Below, one piece after another: positions 8,030-17,326 of a stretch of DNA of 34,857 bases. Within the stretch, counting starts at the first letter, position 1. Each line of letters begins with the position of its first letter. The notes beneath the pieces are model-generated. The model was not told the DNA's origin. It was given only the letters and a program-made list of their open reading frames with translations, and searched no databases. The stretch is from Myxococcales bacterium (lineage in GTDB: Bacteria > Myxococcota_A > Polyangia > Haliangiales > Haliangiaceae): positions 1 through 34,857 of the forward strand of contig WYBA01000456.1 of NCBI GenBank assembly GCA_011526095.1. The letters run 5' to 3'. The position numbers and the translations under genes were made by a program.

Positions 8030-9553
8030 ATGCGTCCCCCCATCGAGCGTACCTCCGTCCTCGTCATCGGCACCGGGTTCGCCGGCCTCGGCATGGCGGT
8101 GAAGCTCCGCGAGGCCGGGATGCACGACTTCGTCGTCCTCGAGAAGGACGACGGGGTCGGCGGGACGTGGCGGGTCAACCACTACCCCGGCGCGCAGTGC
8201 GACATCCCCTCGCACCTGTACTCGTTCTCGTTCGCGCCCAACCCGGGCTGGAGCCGGACGTTCCCGCTGCAGCCCGAGCTGCTGCGCTACCTCGAGCGCG
8301 TCGCCGACGATCACGCGCTGCGGCCGCACCTGCGCCTGCGCGCCGAGGTCATCGCCGCGCGGTGGGACGAGGCGACCGCGACGTGGGAGGTCGAGGCGCG
8401 CGACGGCCGCCGGTGGCAGGCCCCGATCGTCGTCACCGGCACCGGCGGGCTGTCGCGGCCGCAGTGGCCGCGGATCCCGGGCATGGACACGTTCGCCGGC
8501 CCGTCGTGGCACTCCGCCGGGTGGAACCACGACGCGCCGCTCGCCGGCAAGCGCGTCGCGGTGATCGGCACCGGCGCCAGCGCGATCCAGGTCGTCCCGG
8601 CGATCCAGCCCGAGGTGGCGCGGCTCGACGTCTGCCAGCGCACGCCGGCGTGGATCGTCCCGCACACCGACCGCGCGATCGGGCCGGCGGAGCGCGCGCT
8701 GTTCCGCGCGGTCCCGGCGGCGCAGCAGGCGGCGCGCGCGGCGATCTACTGGCAGCACGAGGCCCGCGCCGTGGCGTTCACGATGTATCCGGGCCTGCTG
8801 AAGCGGGCCGAGCGCCTGGTCGCGCGGTTCCTCGCCGCCAGCGTCCCCGACCCGGCGCTGCGCGCGAAGCTGACGCCGACCTACACGCTCGGCTGCAAGC
8901 GGATCCTGATCTCGAGCGCGTTCTACCCGGCGATCCAGCGCCCCAACGTCGAGCTCGTCACCGATGGCATCGCGGCGATCGAGCCGCGCGGTGTCCGGAC
9001 CTCGGACGGCGTGCTCCGCGAGGCGGACGCGATCGTCTACTGCACCGGGTTCGCCGCGGCCGAGCACATCGCGCCGTTCGCGATCACCGGGCGCGACGGG
9101 GTCACGCTCGATCGCGCGTGGCAGGACGGCGCCGAGGCCTACCTCGGCACGACGGTCGCCGGCTTCCCCAACCTGTTCGTGCTGGTCGGCCCGAACACCG
9201 GGCTGGGCCACAGCTCGATGGTGTTCATGATCGAGTCGCAGGTCGCGTACGTGATGGACGCCCTGCGCCAGATGCGGGCCCACGGCTGGCGCGCGGTCGA
9301 CGTGCTGCCGCGCGCGCAGGCGGCGTTCAACGCGCGGCTCCACGCGCGCCTCGACCGCACGGTGTGGAACACCGGCGGCTGCGCGTCCTGGTACCGCACC
9401 GCGAGCGGCAAGAACGTCACGCTGTGGCCCGGCTTCACCGCCGAGTACCGGCTGCGCACGCGCCGGTTCGACCCGGCCGCGTACCGGATCGACGCCCGCG
9501 CCCGCGCGGCGTCCCCGGCGCCGCTGCCGCGGCTGGCCCGCACCGGCTCGTGA
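8030..9553 (+). CDS. Flavin-containing monooxygenase, Baeyer-Villiger type
   Basis: A 507-residue class B flavoprotein monooxygenase. An N-terminal FAD Rossmann motif GTGFAG is at residues 14-19. It is followed by GGTWRVNHYPGAQCDIPSHL, the hallmark region of cyclohexanone- and phenylacetone-type monooxygenases. The BVMO fingerprint FxGxxxHxxxW is present as FAGPSWHSAGW (155-165), followed by Asn where many members have Pro or Asp. A second, NADPH-binding Rossmann motif GTGASA is at 180-185, and CTGF occurs late in the protein. It should use NADPH and oxygen to oxidise a ketone, aldehyde or heteroatom; the substrate is unknown. It stands alone with its own promoter. Confidence 0.92.
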   Translation: MRPPIERTSVLVIGTGFAGLGMAVKLREAGMHDFVVLEKDDGVGGTWRVNHYPGAQCDIPSHLYSFSFAPNPGWSRTFPLQPELLRYLERVADDHALRPHLRLRAEVIAARWDEATATWEVEARDGRRWQAPIVVTGTGGLSRPQWPRIPGMDTFAGPSWHSAGWNHDAPLAGKRVAVIGTGASAIQVVPAIQPEVARLDVCQRTPAWIVPHTDRAIGPAERALFRAVPAAQQAARAAIYWQHEARAVAFTMYPGLLKRAERLVARFLAASVPDPALRAKLTPTYTLGCKRILISSAFYPAIQRPNVELVTDGIAAIEPRGVRTSDGVLREADAIVYCTGFAAAEHIAPFAITGRDGVTLDRAWQDGAEAYLGTTVAGFPNLFVLVGPNTGLGHSSMVFMIESQVAYVMDALRQMRAHGWRAVDVLPRAQAAFNARLHARLDRTVWNTGGCASWYRTASGKNVTLWPGFTAEYRLRTRRFDPAAYRIDARARAASPAPLPRLARTGS

Positions 9554-9588
9554 GCGAGACCACGGCGGCGCCGTCCGGGCGACGGTGA

Positions 9589-9594
9589 TACGCT
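9589..9594 (+). promoter_or_regulatory. Candidate -10 box (TACGCT), gene at 9602
   Basis: TACGCT ends 7 nt before the GTG at 9602. No ribosome binding site separates the two, so a leaderless transcript is likely. No clear -35 box was found. Confidence 0.4.
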
Positions 9595-9601
9595 GCCGTC
9601 G

Positions 9602-10603
9602 GTGCGCCTCCTCCCCGCCACCGTGACCGCGTGCGCGCTCGCCGCCGTCAGCGCGGCGGCGAGCGCCGACGACGGCGTCGCGAAGCACGAGCGGATCGTC
9701 CTGGTCGGCGTCCCCGACGCCGTGTTCACCGCGACCGCCGCGGCGCTCGGGCCATGGTCGATCGCGGTCGAGGCGACGGCCGACGAGATCCCCGGCGACG
9801 CGGCGGCCGCGCAGGCGCTCGCGGCTCGCCACGCCGCGACGGCGGTGGCGTGGTTCGACGGCCGCGAGCTGGTGCTGTACGACGCACTCGCGCGATCGTC
9901 GTCGCGCCAGCCGGCGCCCGCGACGATCGATGACGCGACGGCGGCGGCGGTCGCGCTGACGATCAAGACCGCGCTGCGCAAGCCGGTCGTCGTCGCGGCG
10001 GCGGCCGAGCCGGACCCGCCGCCGCCGCCGCCGGTCGTGCCCGCTCCGGCGCCCGCGATCGTCATCGACGCGCCGCCCCGGCCACGGCGCGCGCTCGCCG
10101 CGCGCATGACGCTGGACGCCGGCGCCCGGCTCAGCGGCGCGGCCGCCCCGGCGCTGGCGCGGCTGGCGGTGCGCGGCGCGCTGACCGAGCGCTCGTGGCG
10201 CGGGGTCGGCCTCGTGCTCGGCGTCGAGGGCGGCCCGTCGGCTCAGGTCACCGCCGAGGGCGTGGACGCCCGGCTGTCGGACGTCGGCGTCCACGCCGGC
10301 CTGGAGCTGCGCCGCGCCGTGTCGCCCCACCTCTGGCTGGTCCCGGCCGCCGGGGTGTCGGTGCGCCGCGTCGCGCTGGCCGGCGTCGCCGAGGACCCGG
10401 GGGGCGCCATCGCGGTGGACGAGGCCGCCGTCGGCGCGTCGCTCGACGTCGCGGCGGCGGTCGAGGGTGGTGGGCGGGTGCGCGGCGGGCTCGTCGTGAC
10501 CGCGAGCTGGCACGTCGGGCGCGTCCGCTACACCCTGCAGGGGCAGGACGTCGTCGCGGTCCCGCCCGTGACCCTGGGCGTCGCGGTCCGGCTGGGATTC
10601 TAG
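9602..10603 (+). CDS. Secreted protein with predicted outer-membrane beta-barrel
   Basis: A 333-residue protein starting at the GTG at 9602. It has an N-terminal signal peptide with cleavage near AASADDG. An N-terminal alpha/beta-like domain of about 110 residues follows, then a poly-Pro linker (PDPPPPPPVVPAPAP). The C-terminal ~170 residues have the alternating Gly-rich amphipathic strands of an outer-membrane barrel and end in a terminal Phe (VAVRLGF), as barrel substrates of BamA do. The family is not recognised. It lies 67 bp upstream of the ECF sigma/FecR pair, and such barrels often accompany these pairs in myxobacteria, so it may work with them. Confidence 0.75.
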   Translation: MRLLPATVTACALAAVSAAASADDGVAKHERIVLVGVPDAVFTATAAALGPWSIAVEATADEIPGDAAAAQALAARHAATAVAWFDGRELVLYDALARSSSRQPAPATIDDATAAAVALTIKTALRKPVVVAAAAEPDPPPPPPVVPAPAPAIVIDAPPRPRRALAARMTLDAGARLSGAAAPALARLAVRGALTERSWRGVGLVLGVEGGPSAQVTAEGVDARLSDVGVHAGLELRRAVSPHLWLVPAAGVSVRRVALAGVAEDPGGAIAVDEAAVGASLDVAAAVEGGGRVRGGLVVTASWHVGRVRYTLQGQDVVAVPPVTLGVAVRLGF

Positions 10604-10670
10604 CCAGTCGTTCCGAGCACTTGCGAGTTTCGGCGAATTCGTTGCGACTTCTTGGGGGGACGTCACCACT

Positions 10671-11303
10671 GTGATGCCTGTGACTGTCCGAGCGCTCGAT
10701 GTCCGACGCGCCGCCGCCGACCGCGAGCTCGCGGCGCGGTGCGCGGAGGGCGATCGAGCCGCCACGCGCGAGCTGTTCCTCGCCCATCGCGAGCGCGTCC
10801 ACCGGACGCTGTTCCGGATCCTCGGGTCGAACCGCGACATGGAGGACCTGGTCCAGGAGGTGTTCCTGGAGGTGTTCCGCGGCATCGCGCGGTTCCGCGG
10901 CGACAGCACGCTGGCGACGTGGTGCGCGACGATCGCGACGCGCACGGCGTGGGCGTACATCGAGCGCCGCAAGCCGGCGATGACGCCGCTCGAGCTAGTG
11001 CCCGAGCCGCCTGCCGAGCAGCCGCACGCCGACCGGACGCTGCTGGCGCGCGAGGCCGCGCGCCGCCTCTACGGCGCGATGGACCGCCTCCCCGCGCCGC
11101 TGCGGGTGGCGTTCGCGCTCGCGGCGATCGAGGGCCTGCCGCTGGCGGAGGTCGCGGCGATGACGCGGTCGTCGCTGGTCGCGACCAAGACCCGGGTGTG
11201 GCGCGCGCGCCGCGAGATCGAGCGCCGCGCCGCCAAGGACGAGCTGCTGCGCGGCTACCTGCACGAGCTGGGCGGCGCGCCCGGCGAGGAGGCCGCGCCA
11301 TGA
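10671..11303 (+). CDS. ECF-family RNA polymerase sigma factor
   Basis: A 210-residue sigma70-family factor with only regions 2 and 4. Region 2 spans about residues 20-100 and includes DMEDLVQEVFLEVFRGIARFRG and STLATWCATIATRTAW. Region 4 (about 130-190) has LPAPLRVAFALAAIEGLPLAEVA followed by a helix-turn-helix ending in VWRARREIE. The start is the GTG at 10671 or the ATG at 10674; GGGGGA lies 11-14 nt upstream. The stop codon overlaps the next ATG (ATGA), so it is translationally coupled to the FecR-like gene, its likely regulator. The signal is unknown. Confidence 0.92.
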   Translation: MMPVTVRALDVRRAAADRELAARCAEGDRAATRELFLAHRERVHRTLFRILGSNRDMEDLVQEVFLEVFRGIARFRGDSTLATWCATIATRTAWAYIERRKPAMTPLELVPEPPAEQPHADRTLLAREAARRLYGAMDRLPAPLRVAFALAAIEGLPLAEVAAMTRSSLVATKTRVWRARREIERRAAKDELLRGYLHELGGAPGEEAAP

Positions 11304-12358
11304 GCGAGCGCGACCGCCTCGGGCCGCCGCCCGTCGAGCCGCTGTCGGAGATCGCGTGGCACCGCGTCGAGAAGTCGTTGTTCGCGACGCTCGACTGCGA
11401 CGCCTCGGCGCCCGTCGTCCGCGCCGCGGCGCCGACGTGGTGGCGGTGGGCGGCCGGTGGCGGGCTCGCCCTCGCCGCCGCCGCGGCGCTGGTCGCGATC
11501 GTCGTGACCCGCGACGACGGCGCGGCGACGGCCCGCGACGGCGGCGCCGCCACGTGGCGGCCGGACGCGCCGTCGCGGGTGGCGACGCTCGACGCGCCGA
11601 CCGAGGTCCAGTTCGGCGACGCCCACATCACGGTCGAGGCGAACAGCGCGCTGACGCTGCACGGCGACGCCGACGCCGGCGTGCTGATCCTGCTCGAGCG
11701 CGGCGCCGCGACCTTCGAGGTCGCGCCGCGCGCCGGCCGGCCGCCGTTCGTGCTGCAGGCTGGGGAAGTGTCCGTGCGCGTCGTGGGGACGCGCTTCACC
11801 GTTTCGCGCAGCGGCGATGCCGCTTCGGTGGACGTGACCGAAGGTCACGTCGAGGTCGTGGCACAGGGCCACCGCGTACAGGTGCACGCGGGGGAATCCT
11901 GGTCTTCTGGCGGCGATCGGGAGGCCGCCGCCGGAGGACTCGTCGCGCCGCCGGGTGGTATCGCCGCTGCGCTCCTTTCTGATGAATCTGACGATGACGA
12001 GGGTGGCGATGTCACCCAGGCCGAGTCGGTCCAGGGGGCCCCGGGCGATGCCGGGGGGACCGCGGTGACGGCGCCGAGGCCTCGGCCTCGCGCCTCCCGT
12101 GACGACAAGGCCAGCTTCGAGCGCGCCGCCGCGCTCGAGGCAAGCGACCCTCGCGCCGCGCTCGCGGCGTACCGCGACCTGGCGCGAGGGCGGGGAGCGT
12201 GGGCGGCCAACGCCCTGTACGCGGCGGGCCGGCTCGCCGCCGAGCTCGACGACCGCAAGACGGCGACGCGCCTGCTCGGCGACTACCTGCGCCGCTATCC
12301 CACCGGGGCCAACGCCGCCGACGCGCGTGCGCTGCTCCGCACGCTCGAGCCGCGATAA
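11300..12358 (+). CDS. FecR-like transmembrane regulator (putative anti-sigma) with TPR-like tail
   Basis: A 352-residue single-pass protein. The N-terminal ~45 residues are cytoplasmic and could bind the sigma factor. A transmembrane helix lies at 47-70. A FecR-type beta domain follows (about 90-195), with VRVVGTRFTVSRSGDAASVD and VTEGHVEVVAQGHRVQVHAGE. A low-complexity Asp/Glu linker then leads to a C-terminal helical repeat (LGDYLRRYPTGANAADARAL) like TPR or YbgF tails. GAGGAGG lies 8 nt before the ATG, and the start overlaps the sigma-factor stop by 4 nt. Codon use between about 11755 and 12010 differs from the rest of the gene (more GAA, TCT, CTT, GAT). Confidence 0.85.
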   Translation: MSERDRLGPPPVEPLSEIAWHRVEKSLFATLDCDASAPVVRAAAPTWWRWAAGGGLALAAAAALVAIVVTRDDGAATARDGGAATWRPDAPSRVATLDAPTEVQFGDAHITVEANSALTLHGDADAGVLILLERGAATFEVAPRAGRPPFVLQAGEVSVRVVGTRFTVSRSGDAASVDVTEGHVEVVAQGHRVQVHAGESWSSGGDREAAAGGLVAPPGGIAAALLSDESDDDEGGDVTQAESVQGAPGDAGGTAVTAPRPRPRASRDDKASFERAAALEASDPRAALAAYRDLARGRGAWAANALYAAGRLAAELDDRKTATRLLGDYLRRYPTGANAADARALLRTLEPR

Positions 12359-12375
12359 GTGCGACACTGCGGGGC

Positions 12376-13167
12376 ATGCGCCCCGCGCTGCTCGCGCTGA
12401 TGTCGATCGCGGCGCTCGCCGCGTGCGGCGAGCGCGTGGTCGAGCTCGGCCGTGGGGACGACGCGCCGATCGATGCCAGCGTCGACGTCGACGGCGAGCC
12501 GCCTCCGCCGTGCACCCCGGGGGACACGCAGTGCTCCAACTGCGTGGACGACGACGGCGACGGCCAGATCGACGGGTTCGACATCGAGTGCACCGGCGCG
12601 CTCGACGACGACGAGGGCAGCTTCGACACCGCGATCTCCGGCGACAACCAGGACGTCACCCAGGTCGACTGCTTCTACGACGGCGACTCCGGCGGCGGCA
12701 CCGACGGCTGCGACGTCCACGTGTGCTGCATGCTCGACGAGTGCCCGCCGACGCTGCCCGGCCCGATGTGGGACCCCGAGGACCCGACGCTGTGCGACGT
12801 CAGCCCCGAGTGCGTCGCGTTCTGCGAGCCGCTCGCGCCGCCGGGCTGCGACTGTTTCGGCTGCTGCACCGTGTGCGAGGGGGCCGACTGCGTCGACATC
12901 TACCTCAGCCCCGCGCTCGCCGGCGACTGCGACGCCGACACGATCGACGACCCGGTCGCGTGCCCGCGCTGCCACAAGCTGACCGCGTGCGAGACGCCGT
13001 GTGGCGGCACCTCGTGCGTGCTGTGCCCGGGCCAGACCGCCGACGATCTGCCGCCGTCGTGCACCGGGGCGGCGTGCCCCGGCGGCGACCCGCCGTGCGC
13101 GACCAACGACGACTGCGGCGCCAGCGAGTTCTGCGCGGTCGGCTGCTGCATCGCGATCGTCGATTGA
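12376..13167 (+). CDS. Cys-rich lipoprotein, paralogue of the 7097-7942 gene
   Basis: A 263-residue lipoprotein with lipobox LAACGER after a short signal peptide. It begins 17 nt after the FecR-like gene and may share its operon. The mature part repeats the block order of the other paralogue: CSNCVDDDGDGQIDGFDIEC, then DDDEGSFDT, DCFYDGDSGGG, PPGCDCFGCCTVC, CVDI, CPRC, CVLCPGQ and a terminal GCC. The Asp-rich loop DDDGDGQIDGFD looks like a calcium-binding repeat. Spacing between blocks differs, so the two copies are diverged rather than recently duplicated. The role is unknown; its position suggests it could be an output of the ECF sigma factor. Confidence 0.85.
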   Translation: MRPALLALMSIAALAACGERVVELGRGDDAPIDASVDVDGEPPPPCTPGDTQCSNCVDDDGDGQIDGFDIECTGALDDDEGSFDTAISGDNQDVTQVDCFYDGDSGGGTDGCDVHVCCMLDECPPTLPGPMWDPEDPTLCDVSPECVAFCEPLAPPGCDCFGCCTVCEGADCVDIYLSPALAGDCDADTIDDPVACPRCHKLTACETPCGGTSCVLCPGQTADDLPPSCTGAACPGGDPPCATNDDCGASEFCAVGCCIAIVD

Positions 13168-13229
13168 GCCGAGCGAGCGAGGCGACCTCCGTCCCGGCGC
13201 CCGCCCGTCCCGTCACGCCAAGGCAACGC

Positions 13230-13258
13230 TTGGAAATCCCGCCCCGGCCCCGTAGAGT
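13230..13258 (+). promoter_or_regulatory. prfC: Candidate sigma70 promoter, prfC
   Basis: TTGGAA (13230-13235) and TAGAGT (13253-13258) are 17 bp apart. The -10 box ends 9 nt before the prfC ATG, so the transcript would have almost no leader. The -35 overlaps a short inverted repeat CCAAG...CTTGG just upstream. Confidence 0.45.
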
Positions 13259-13267
13259 GCGCGCCCG

Positions 13268-14875
<1,608 letters not shown>

Positions 14876-14902
14876 CGCCGGCGCGCGGGCCGCGCCCGCT
14901 GG

Positions 14903-14908
14903 TACCGT
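14903..14908 (+). promoter_or_regulatory. Candidate -10 box (TACCGT), ligase gene
   Basis: TACCGT ends 5 nt before the ATG at 14914, again with no Shine-Dalgarno sequence. This is the shortest spacing of the series and therefore the weakest case. Confidence 0.3.
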
Positions 14909-14913
14909 CGGGC

Positions 14914-16107
14914 ATGGCGCTGCCGCTCCGCCCGCCGATCGAGCCGATGCTGTGCAAGCTCGCGACGGCGATCCCGCGCGGCGACGGCTGGAGCTACGAG
15001 CCCAAGTGGGACGGGTTCCGCGCGCTGGTGTTCCGCGACGGCGACGACGTCGCGATCCAGAGCCGCGACGGCAAGCCGCTCGAGCGCTACTTCCCCGAGC
15101 TGCTCGCCCCGCTGCGCGCGGCGCTGCCGCCGCGGATCGTGCTCGACGGCGAGCTCGTGATCGTCGGCGCGCGCGGGCTCGACTTCGACGCGATGCTGCT
15201 GCGGATCCACCCGGCGCGGACGCGGATCGAGCGGCTCGCGCGCGAGACGCCGGCGGCCTACGTCGCGTGGGACGTGCTCGCCGAGGGCGACGACGACCTG
15301 CGCGGGCTGCCGCAGCGGGACCGCCGCGCGCGCCTCGAGCGCGCGCTCGCCGCCGCGGCGCCGCCGGTCCTGGTCACGCCGTCGACGCGCGACCCCGCGG
15401 TCGCCGACGACTGGTTCCGCCGGTTCGAGGGCGCCGGGTTCGACGGCGTGATCGCCAAGCCCGACGCCGCGACGTACCAGCCCGGCAAGCGCGTGATGCT
15501 CAAGATCAAGCACGCGCGCACCGCCGACTGCGTCGTCGCCGGCTTCCGCTGGCACAAGGACGGCCCCGGCACGCTCGTCGGCTCGCTGCTGCTCGGGCTG
15601 TACGACGACGAAGGCGCGCTCCACCACGTCGGGATCTGCGCCGCGTTCACGCGGGCGGTGCGGGCGCAGCTCGCGCGCGAGCTGGCGCCGCTGCGCGAGG
15701 GCGCGCGCGAGGGGCACCCGTGGCGCGCGTGGGCCGACTGGCAGGACGAGGCCGCGGCGGCGGGGCAGCGGGTGCCGGGCGCGACCAGCCGGTGGAACCG
15801 CGGCAAGGACCTCGGGTGGGAGCCGCTGCGGGTCGAGCGCGTGTGCGAGGTCGGCTACGACCACCTCCAGGGCGACCGCTTTCGCCACGCGACGCAGTTC
15901 GTGAGATGGCGCCCGGACCGCGCGCCCGCCGACTGCCGCTACGCCCAGCTCGAGGTGACGCCGCCGGCCGAGCTGGCCGCGATCATGACGCGCCCGAGCG
16001 ATCCGTCGGCGGCGCCCCCGGCGGCGCATGCCCCCGCCACGGATCGTAGTCCGGATCCAGCGCCTCCTGCGCCGGCCGCTCCGCCTCGGGGATCGCGACC
16101 AGGTTGA
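14914..16107 (+). CDS. ATP-dependent DNA ligase, LigC/LigD-type
   Basis: A 397-residue ligase made of nucleotidyltransferase and OB-fold domains only. The adenylated lysine is Lys31 in YEPKWDGFRAL (motif I KxDG). Motif III is DGELVI with Glu80. Motif IV is DGVIAK (177-182), with Asp where many members have Glu. Motif V is MLKIKH (195-200). It matches the stand-alone LigC or the ligase module of LigD, which seal nicks and double-strand breaks in non-homologous end joining. The last ~40 residues are Pro/Ala-rich and lie antisense to the 3' end of the polymerase gene, so this tail is probably not functional. No Ku gene is visible in the window. Confidence 0.92.
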   Translation: MALPLRPPIEPMLCKLATAIPRGDGWSYEPKWDGFRALVFRDGDDVAIQSRDGKPLERYFPELLAPLRAALPPRIVLDGELVIVGARGLDFDAMLLRIHPARTRIERLARETPAAYVAWDVLAEGDDDLRGLPQRDRRARLERALAAAAPPVLVTPSTRDPAVADDWFRRFEGAGFDGVIAKPDAATYQPGKRVMLKIKHARTADCVVAGFRWHKDGPGTLVGSLLLGLYDDEGALHHVGICAAFTRAVRAQLARELAPLREGAREGHPWRAWADWQDEAAAAGQRVPGATSRWNRGKDLGWEPLRVERVCEVGYDHLQGDRFRHATQFVRWRPDRAPADCRYAQLEVTPPAELAAIMTRPSDPSAAPPAAHAPATDRSPDPAPPAPAAPPRGSRPG

Positions 16108-17326
16108 TCCGCACGCGGTACCAGGCCGACGACCGCCCGCGCTGCTGGTCGACGAGCACGTGCTCGGGCGCGAGCCGGGCGGTGACGTCCGGATACCGGA
16201 CCTTCCACCGCTCCAGGCCCGCGAGCGCCTCGGCCTTCGTCGCCGCCTGGCCGATCACGATCAGCGGCAGCTTCGAGGCGCGGGTGCGCGGGGTCCGCGC
16301 CTCGCCCGCCCCGGCCGGGGCCCGGGGCTTCTTCGCCCGCGACGGCGCGACCCGCGGCGCCTCGCCCGCGTGCTTCTCGAAGTGCGGCGGCCACGGCGCG
16401 TCGAGCGCGCCGTCCTGCTCCTGCCGCGCGGCCAGCGCGAGCAGCCCGTCGAGCGCGCCGGGTGCGTCGTCGATCCCCGCGTGCGGGTCGCCATGCGCCG
16501 CGTACAGCGCCGGGACCGTCGCCAGCGTGTAGGCCGCCGGATCGCAGCTCGCGAGCGCGTCCCACGACATCGGCATCGACACCCGCGCGTCCGGCGTCGG
16601 CCGCACCGACCACGCGCTCGCCGTCGTGCGGTCGCGCGCGTTCTGGTTGTAGTCGAGGAACACGCCGTGGCGCTCCTCCTTCCACCACTTGCTCGTCGCC
16701 AGCTCCGGCGCGCGCCGCTCGACCTCGCGCGCCAGCGCCAGCGCCGCGCGCCGCACCTGGTCGAACGGCCAGCGCGGGTGGAGCCGCACCCACACGTGGA
16801 TCCCGCGCGAGCCCGACGTCTTGGGCCAGCCGACCAGCCCGTGGTCGTCGAGCACCTGCCGGACCACGGCCGCGACGTCGCGCACCTGCGGCCACGCGAC
16901 GCCCGGCACCGGGTCGAGGTCGATCCGCAGCTCGTCGGGGTGCTCCATGTCCTCGGCCCGCACCGGGTGCGGGTTGAGGTCGACGCACCCGAGGTTCACC
17001 ACCCACGCGAGCTGCGCGGCGTCGCGGATCACGACCTCCTCGGCGACGCGCCCCGAGGGGAACGTGAACGTCGAGGTCTCGATCCACGCCGGCCGCTGGT
17101 CCGGCGCGCGCTTCTGGAAGAACGGCTCGGCCTCCACGCCATCGACGTAGCGCTTGAGGATCAGCGGCCGCCGCGCGACCGCGCGAACGGCGCCGTCGGC
17201 GACCGCGAGGTAGTAGCGGACGAGGTCGAGCTTGGTGTACCCGGCGCGCGGGAAGTAGACCTTGCCCGGGTTCGAGATCGCGACCTGCCGGCCGGCGATC
17301 TCGAGCAGCTCACGCGGCGCGGCCAT
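15983..17326 (-). CDS. LigD-type DNA polymerase/primase (PolDom), stand-alone
   Basis: A 447-residue archaeo-eukaryotic-primase-type NHEJ polymerase. The catalytic Asp pair is in IDLDP (Asp136, Asp138) and the third Asp is Asp225 in GVFLDYNQNAR. TSGSRGIHVWV (170-180) is the nucleotide-binding motif, and VSMPMSWDAL follows as in LigD. After about residue 320, a Lys/Pro/Ala linker leads to a second small domain ending in the family-typical EALDPDYDPW. This enzyme fills gaps and adds nucleotides at broken ends. LigD usually fuses it to a ligase; here the two are separate and convergent. Its start overlaps the protease stop by 17 bp. Confidence 0.92.
   Translation of the reverse strand: MAAPRELLEIAGRQVAISNPGKVYFPRAGYTKLDLVRYYLAVADGAVRAVARRPLILKRYVDGVEAEPFFQKRAPDQRPAWIETSTFTFPSGRVAEEVVIRDAAQLAWVVNLGCVDLNPHPVRAEDMEHPDELRIDLDPVPGVAWPQVRDVAAVVRQVLDDHGLVGWPKTSGSRGIHVWVRLHPRWPFDQVRRAALALAREVERRAPELATSKWWKEERHGVFLDYNQNARDRTTASAWSVRPTPDARVSMPMSWDALASCDPAAYTLATVPALYAAHGDPHAGIDDAPGALDGLLALAARQEQDGALDAPWPPHFEKHAGEAPRVAPSRAKKPRAPAGAGEARTPRTRASKLPLIVIGQAATKAEALAGLERWKVRYPDVTARLAPEHVLVDQQRGRSSAWYRVRINLVAIPEAERPAQEALDPDYDPWRGHAPPGAPPTDRSGAS

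Noticed and set aside
7991..10972. A minus-strand open frame of about 990 codons opposite the monooxygenase and barrel genes
   Set aside because: Composition is Arg/Ala/Gly-rich without recognisable domains; the opposite strand encodes convincing proteins.
13223..13234. Short inverted repeat CCAAG...CTTGG before prfC as a terminator
   Set aside because: The 5-bp stem has no following T-run and overlaps the likely -35 box of prfC.
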